In this document: positions 58,344 through 64,000 of the stretch, one piece after another
Position numbering within the stretch: the stretch's first letter is position 1
How the letters are laid out: each line of letters opens with the position of its first letter
Assembly: GCA_907163375.1 (NCBI GenBank)
Contig: CAJQUW010002149.1
Coordinates: forward strand, 62,001 to 126,000
Reading direction: 5' to 3'
Origin: Prostheceraeus crozeri
Lineage: Eukaryota > Platyhelminthes > Polycladida > Euryleptidae
Length of the DNA stretch: 64,000 bases
Notes under the pieces: generated by a model
What the model saw: only the letters and a program-made list of their open reading frames with translations
The model's database searches: none
Told to the model about the DNA's origin: nothing
Translations under genes and position numbers: made by a program

Positions 58344-60419
58344 GTTTACGATGTAAATTTAAGCGGAATGTCTAACATGAATTGCATGCTTACCAGCTGG
58401 TGCTTCGCCTGATTTAATCAAAATAGAAAACAGTACATTCATTTAAATTGCATCATTAAACACCATGCACAAAAATACATTAGATAATTGAGAAAATTTG
58501 ATTTGAATGCCATCGACGAGGGAGGGATCTTGAAGATGCTTTGTTCCTATATCACCGTGCGCATGACAAAATACCATTCTTCATCAAGCTCTTTGAGTCT
58601 GATGTCATCGAATGTCATCGAAAAAAACATTTTGAGTAATAGCCAGTTACTAGTAACTTTCATCTATTCACCTGTCAACGATCAGTGCAAGCTATCGACG
58701 TTTGTGATGCCTCAAAGTTTCATTGCATGCTGCTTAAAGTTCACTGGTAGTGGTGTGCGCACCATAACGGACATTTCTGCAAACCTTCTACTGTCGGTGC
58801 CACAGACATCGAACATTAATCATTAAGGTAGATGTTGTCGATTGTTGTTGTTCGATGTCTATGGTCGGTGCCATATGACTAGCGACAAAAGTGATTAGTG
58901 GAGCAGTTGTTGAATATTACAACTAGGTTACAAAATATTTTGGAAGCAATCAATCAACAACCTGCACTTCTGCATTTCAGATGAAACCAGCATAATGCAA
59001 TTAGCTGGCGTCTGCATCACACCACTAATTTGAACACAGGGTCGCGTATTCTCCTTATGCTAGCGTCCTCTCCTCAGTTTTAGTACATCCTTATTAATGC
59101 AATCATCACCAATTGGATCGACCATGTAATATCCTCGATTTCATGAACTAAACTTCCATTACCCCATCAACATTCTGTTTTATGATCCACTAGAACTGAG
59201 CATCATTAGGTGACAACATCTAGGACACGTTTGAAACTTCTTGAACGCGTTTGGCCAGTTGCATGTGTGCAGCTTCTGATCACAGAAATCCTTCTAATGA
59301 TATTATAAAACCAAATTGAAAGATGAACAGCACGAATAAAAAGCATAAAACAAAAGCAAGAAAAAGCAAGCAAGAATAAAAGTGGTTTAGAAATATGTGA
59401 CATGAATAACCCAGCTATCAACCGTTTTTGACAAATTCTGTATGTCTCTTCGTCCTGAAAATGCTCCTACGTTTCTTGAGTCTTTGCCAGAAAAAAATTG
59501 TCAGAACTGAATTTAGTTGTTTTAATGCAACTAATCAACTGGTTTCTATTAGATCGACTTCCCGGTTTAGGATTTAAGAAACTTTCAGTGATAAACACCT
59601 CGTTGTCTACCTCAGGGATGTTATGAATGTTCTATGAAACGTACACTAACTCTGAGATAGAGCAACAACTAGAAAATTACGTTTTCAATCAAATATTTTG
59701 CTGCTGAAAGATTTACTTTCTGATGATGTGTCATCAATAGTACAAGATTTCAGGTAGGAACTACAGCTTGACCAAGCGATGGTTAAAGACTGCATGGTTC
59801 AGAAGTCAGAGTGAAAACTTCGTAAACCCTAAAGCGCGATTTTTACTTACGCAGTTGACAAGTGTTAATCAAGGCGTAGAAAACTTCAAAATTTTTACAG
59901 AAACATATACAAGGATGAAAACTTAACGAGACTTACCCCAATAAGTCCCCCCAATGTATTCTTTTTACTGTCTGTGGCACACCTAAAGTATTATTTTCCG
60001 CCGGCCCCACCTTTGCCCGTCTATTCCCTGAATCCAGTTGAACATGGGTCACAGCTCTCGGATGCAGCACTAATGTAATTGTTGACCCTAAAGTGTTATG
60101 GCCATCATCAGACATGTAGATGAATGACATGTTTCTTATGATGTACATATGTAGCTATCTTTGGCTTAAAACGGAAGCTTGATGTACATGTTTATTGCAC
60201 ATGCAGGCTTAGTAATTACCTATATCATGAATGAAAGTAGAAGTCAGGTTAATGAATTGATGTTTATGCAATTGTTCATGTGCATTGTGCATCCTACAAC
60301 TAATAATTGAAATCCCATGACTAGTATGGATGACTGTATTCTGTTATTGAGTGATGTATGATTTATGCTTACCGGTACCTGCACATAGTTAATGAGGATG
60401 AAGATGGTGGAATTGAAGT
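58344..60419. other. Upstream of tetraspanin, no gene seen
   Basis: A possible donor (AGCTG/GTAAGC, minus strand, near 58395) would allow an untranslated first exon, but no matching acceptor is convincing. A short inverted word AGACATCGAACA...TGTTCGATGTCT lies at about 58803-58862. Frames at 58488-58826 and 59206-59421 look accidental. Confidence 0.4.
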
Positions 60420-60960
60420 TAAGAGGTAAATTTTGTAGCTGCTGGGTCATCATCAGCCTATATCTGACCACTGCAGGGCAAAGGCTTCAGTATGACACTT
60501 CCACCACCTTCTTTCTCCGGGTAATTGTGGTCAGTTAATTGTGTTGCATGCAGTACAGCACTATCTCTTTATGCCACTTTCTTGGCGGTCTTCCTCTTCT
60601 TCGCTTTCCTTACCATGGTCTCCATGTTGTTAATCTTTGGGTCTATTTACTGTCTTCCATTCGGGCAATGTGTCCTGCCCACTGCCACTTTCTTGCCTTC
60701 ACCATTTGTAGTACGTCCCTGGCCTTTGTCATAATTCGCACCCATTCATTCGTCTTCCTGTCTATGAATGTTATCTTCAAAATTCTTCTCTCCATCTTCA
60801 TTTGTGTAGCTCTGATCTACTGTTCTGTCTTCCTTGTCATTGTCCTAGTTTCAGCGCCGTAGATTAATGCTGGTATTACACGTGACTCGAGTACCTTCCG
60901 CTTTAGAGGTAGGCAGACTGCTGGTGAAAATGTCTTGTTTGTTGAAAGGGTCCCACGTTA
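60420..60960 (-). pseudogene. RTE-like LINE remnant, C-terminus
   Basis: Minus-strand translation gives RVIPALIYGAETRTMT (end of the RT domain), MKMERRILKITFIDRKTNEW, RARKW-type KARKWQWAGHIARM and a K/R-rich tail (GKRRRGRPPRKW). This order is typical of the C-terminus of RTE-clade polymerases. At least three in-frame stops are visible. It adjoins the Gypsy LTR at 61033. Confidence 0.75.
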
Positions 60961-61032
60961 TACTTATCCTCCTCGATACTTCCTTCTCTTGGTTCTTTCA
61001 GTGAGGCTGAATCGCTGTCCGAGATATATGTA

Positions 61033-61391
61033 TGTTACGTATTGTATTTAACTGAAGTATGTATTGAAATGAATTGAATTGCCGAATTATGGATTATGAG
61101 CGGAATGCCGAAAGATGAGGTAATGTACCAATTGCTCTGACCTTATATAATAAACTTAAAACTCACCGGAGTAATTCGAAGTAAATTATAATGCTCAAAG
61201 TTAAAGTTACAACGACGTAAAGCAAGGATGTTAAGTGCAACGGTTACAACCAGAAATATTGAAAGTCTGATTTTAAAACCGACTTGTTTAGACCTTGTTA
61301 GACGTGTAGTATGACAACAATAATTAACGTAGATAAGGAGTAATTGTTTATACTTGTGATCATAGAGTAAAACAGTCAAAGCGTCACAACA
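61033..61391 (-). repeat. Probable 3' LTR of the Gypsy element
   Basis: On the minus strand a purine tract AAAGGGGGAAG ends just before TGTTGTGACGC (61391), the expected start of the LTR. A plausible end is CGTAACA at 61033. The 359-bp size and TGT...ACA ends fit, but the 5' LTR lies outside the window, so the left limit is an estimate. Confidence 0.5.
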
Positions 61392-64000
61392 CTTCCCCCT
61401 TTAAAGAAGGAACGAACGTAGTAAGTTAGTTAAATGTTAACGCAATGAAGTTACGAAATGAGGAGTGGAATGTTTAGTGGATTAGAACACAGGCTGAGGA
61501 GTGGAATGTTAATTGGAGCACAGGGAATTTAAAAGGATTTGCGAACTGACGAGTTGATCACGGATCGAAGATATCAGAAATTAGAATCACAGATTTAGTC
61601 TGTTCGGCTTCTTCCGTGGACGTCCTTAACGTGACGTTGAGCACCAATCCTCGCTCTTGTCCTACGGCGTTGCATTGTCATTCATCGGAGGAATCGGAGA
61701 CGAAGACGACACTGGAGATGCAAGAGTAGCAGAAACCACTGGTGATGCCGAAGACACAGCAGAAACAGGAAAGCCACGAGACGCAGTAGGAACAGCAGAT
61801 ATGGGAGACGGAACAGGAACCGGAGGTGCAGGAGTAGCAGGAGCTGAAGAAGCGTCGGACCAAGGAGATGTAGCAGGTACTTGAGCGGCAGAATCCGAAT
61901 TACTGCCCAGGCTGTCCAGGTCACGAGTTGCCTCGGAGACGAAGCGAAGTTGCTCCACATGTCGATTGTGGATAGATCCGTCCTCGACATCCAGGATTGA
62001 GGCCATCTTCTTCCCCTTTCTCTTCAGAACTATTCCTCGACGGAATCGCATTTCATTTCCACGCTGGAACATAACTCTTTGCTGTCCGATAACTCTGTTC
62101 TTCAAAACATGCCCTCGAAAAAGTACAGATGGTCGTTGATGAGTAGTGGCATGATCGGCATTTCTGTGTTGGAATAGAAAGCTCAAAATGAACCTTTCCA
62201 GGTCGAAAAAGTCATGAAAGTTCTTAGGTTCAGAAGACACAGCTTGTTTCAAAGTCTTGATGAAATTTTCGGCTAAACCGTTGGATTTCGGATGGCGTGG
62301 GGCACTATACAAATGAATTACGTTCATGGACGCTAGCCATTTGTTGAGCTTTGCTTCGGTGAAATGTGTACCGTTGTCGCTTACTAGTGTCTGAGGAATT
62401 CCTTCACGGGAGAAATAGGAGCGGAGGCATCGTTCAGTGAAGGCCGCATCCACTGTCTTCGTCAGAAATACTTCTGGCCATTTCGAATATGAGTCAACGA
62501 AGACGAGACAGTAGTAATTCTTCAAAAATCGTCCAGCGTAAGCGTAATCGATATGCAACCTCTGGTTTACCTCATAGGTGCAGGCCAGGCACTCCAACTG
62601 CAAGGTGTATTTCTCACCTTTGTGACTCAATTATCGCATCGTCGAGCAAAATTCATTAAATCGGCATTGATAGTAGGTCACCAACATAAAAGTCTCGCAA
62701 GGCTTCGCATCTTTTCCACGCCGACGTGTCCAATATGTAGATGCTGCAATTATGCTCAATTCTTCACGAATGACGTAGAATTTCCTGAATTGACGTTTGG
62801 CTTTAGGTGACCAGCCAGCTCTAACGGCGCGAAGAACCGGTCCATAGTAACGTTTCGTTTCCTGCGTAATTTCAGTGCAGTCGATCGGCAAGGGCTGAAT
62901 GAAGAGTGTGTTGGTGGAGCTGTCATCTTCGGATCGGGCATAACGCGAGAGGTAGTCAGCTTGGGGAATGTTGGCACCTTTCCGAAATTCCACGTCGTAA
63001 TTGTACGAAGACAGTCGCCAAGAACAGCGTTGCAACATATTCGAGGTCCCCTTCGAGATTGATCCTTGAGGATTGAAAATATGCGTGAGGGAACGGTGAT
63101 CCGTCACAATGGTGAAACGAAGTCCAAACAGGAACTTGTGCAAACGCTTGACGCACCAATGAATGGCCAAAGCCTCCTTTTGTGTCTGCGAGTATCCAAC
63201 TTCGCTAGTACTCAACTTCCTCGAAATACAAATCACCGGAGATCCATCTTGTTCCAACATGCCGCCTATCGCCCTTTCTGATGCATCGCATACCAGACGC
63301 GTTTCAGTTGCATTCATGGAGAATGGCTTGAGCTTCTTGTTAAAAATCTCGTTCTTTAATCGTTTCAGAGCATTACGGTGCTTCTCTTGCCATTCAAATT
63401 CGCACCCTTTCTTGCATAAATCAAATAGGCATGCTGCAACGTAAGCGAAATTAGGGCTGAATCGGCTGTAGTACTGTAAGCTCCCAAGTACGGAATGAAG
63501 TTCTTGTTGATTGCTGGGCTCATTGGCTGTCATGATGGGGACGAACTTCTCAGGGTCCGGCTGAATTCCTTCAGAGGAGACTAGGTACCCGAGGTAGCGT
63601 ATACTGGAGACACCGAAAATACTCTTGGACTTGTTTATTCGCACGTTGAAATCTATCAGGCGTTGGAGTAATTGTACAAGGACATCGTCATGCTCTTTCT
63701 TAGTCTTGGCGTAAATCAAGAGGTCATCTTGGTAAGAAATGACATTGGGAATGCCGCTGATTATCTCATCAATGACAGACAGAAATATTGATGAAGACAC
63801 GTGCCATCCGAAAGGGAGGAAACGCATGGAGTACAGTCCGAAAGGAGTTATTAACGTCGTTAATTCTTGAGACGCTTCGTCGAGAGGAATTTGCAGGAGC
63901 GCATTCTGGAGGTCCACTTTGCTGAAAACTGAAGCTCCGTTCAAGTTTGAGAATAAGTCCTCTGGTTCCAGCGTAGTAGGGGCATGGTGCCGCAGAATTG
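61033..64000 (-). mobile_element. Ty3/Gypsy LTR retrotransposon fossil, 3' part
   Basis: The polymerase region of a Ty3/Gypsy element, reading right to left: reverse transcriptase (about 63400 to the edge, with YQDDLLIYA), RNase H (about 63000-63400), and integrase (about 61900-62600) with the H-P-x-S-N-G-L-A-E-N type motif. A Pro/Ala/Ser-rich tail and then the 3' LTR follow. The element continues past the right edge, so its gag, protease and 5' LTR are not seen. It is broken, with at least one interruption in the part visible. Domains are otherwise well preserved, suggesting moderate age. A K02A2.6/Mag-like lineage is likely but not proven. Confidence 0.9.

Noticed and set aside
61657-61884. 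75-codon plus-strand frame rich in Gly/Asp/Ala/Thr.
   Set aside because: It is antisense to the Pro/Ala/Ser-rich tail of the Gypsy integrase.
1-64000. CRISPR arrays, bacterial operons, a novel defence cluster, rRNA or standard tRNA genes.
   Set aside because: Nothing of this kind is visible. All tRNA-like matches have SINE bodies or degenerate boxes, and the genome is clearly eukaryotic.

Overview
This window looks like nuclear DNA of an invertebrate animal. It is AT-rich and intron-rich, loaded with decayed transposons, and carries two host genes of animal families. GIY-YIG Penelope-like elements (PLEs), P-like THAP elements, mariner, piggyBac and tRNA-derived SINEs together fit a marine invertebrate. 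I cannot name the phylum from sequence alone.

Host genes. (1) A gene of the HACD3/PTPLAD1 family (CS/p23 domain plus very-long-chain 3-hydroxyacyl-CoA dehydratase) runs on the minus strand from a start codon at 49377 down to at least 21337. I recovered six exons with agreeing splice phases: 49288-49377, 43223-43342, 39041-39199, 38907-38979, 24865-24975 and 21337-21577. They encode about 264 residues. The exons for the catalytic C-terminal membrane segments were not found and probably lie further downstream or beyond the left edge. (2) An intact, single-exon tetraspanin of 258 residues lies on the minus strand at 57567-58343, upstream of HACD3.

Layout. 1-5100: a tandem repeat, a broken piggyBac transposase, and two hAT-like non-autonomous elements whose ends are simple GGAGC or GGAGTC repeats. 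6700-14700: two PLE copies head to head. A mariner with unusually long (~140 bp) terminal repeats sits in the right copy with a clean TA duplication; it is present twice around a 100-N assembly gap, which looks like an assembly duplicate. 14700-21300: SINE pieces, a long hairpin and a LINE tail. 21337-49377: HACD3, whose introns hold a minisatellite, a second PLE with a hammerhead-like motif, a ~5 kb P-like element with long inverted repeats and THAP/transposase remnants, LINE tails, SINEs and perfect hairpins. 49400-57400: mostly quiet, but with a 749-bp near-perfect palindrome and a 555-bp inverted repeat. 57400-64000: tetraspanin, an RTE-like LINE tail, and the 3' part of a broken Ty3/Gypsy element cut by the window edge.

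I found no gene cluster that amounts to a new biological system. The most unusual items are the long hairpins, the P-like element with its nested insertion, the mariner/PLE nest with its assembly problem, and the ribozyme-like motifs in the PLEs.
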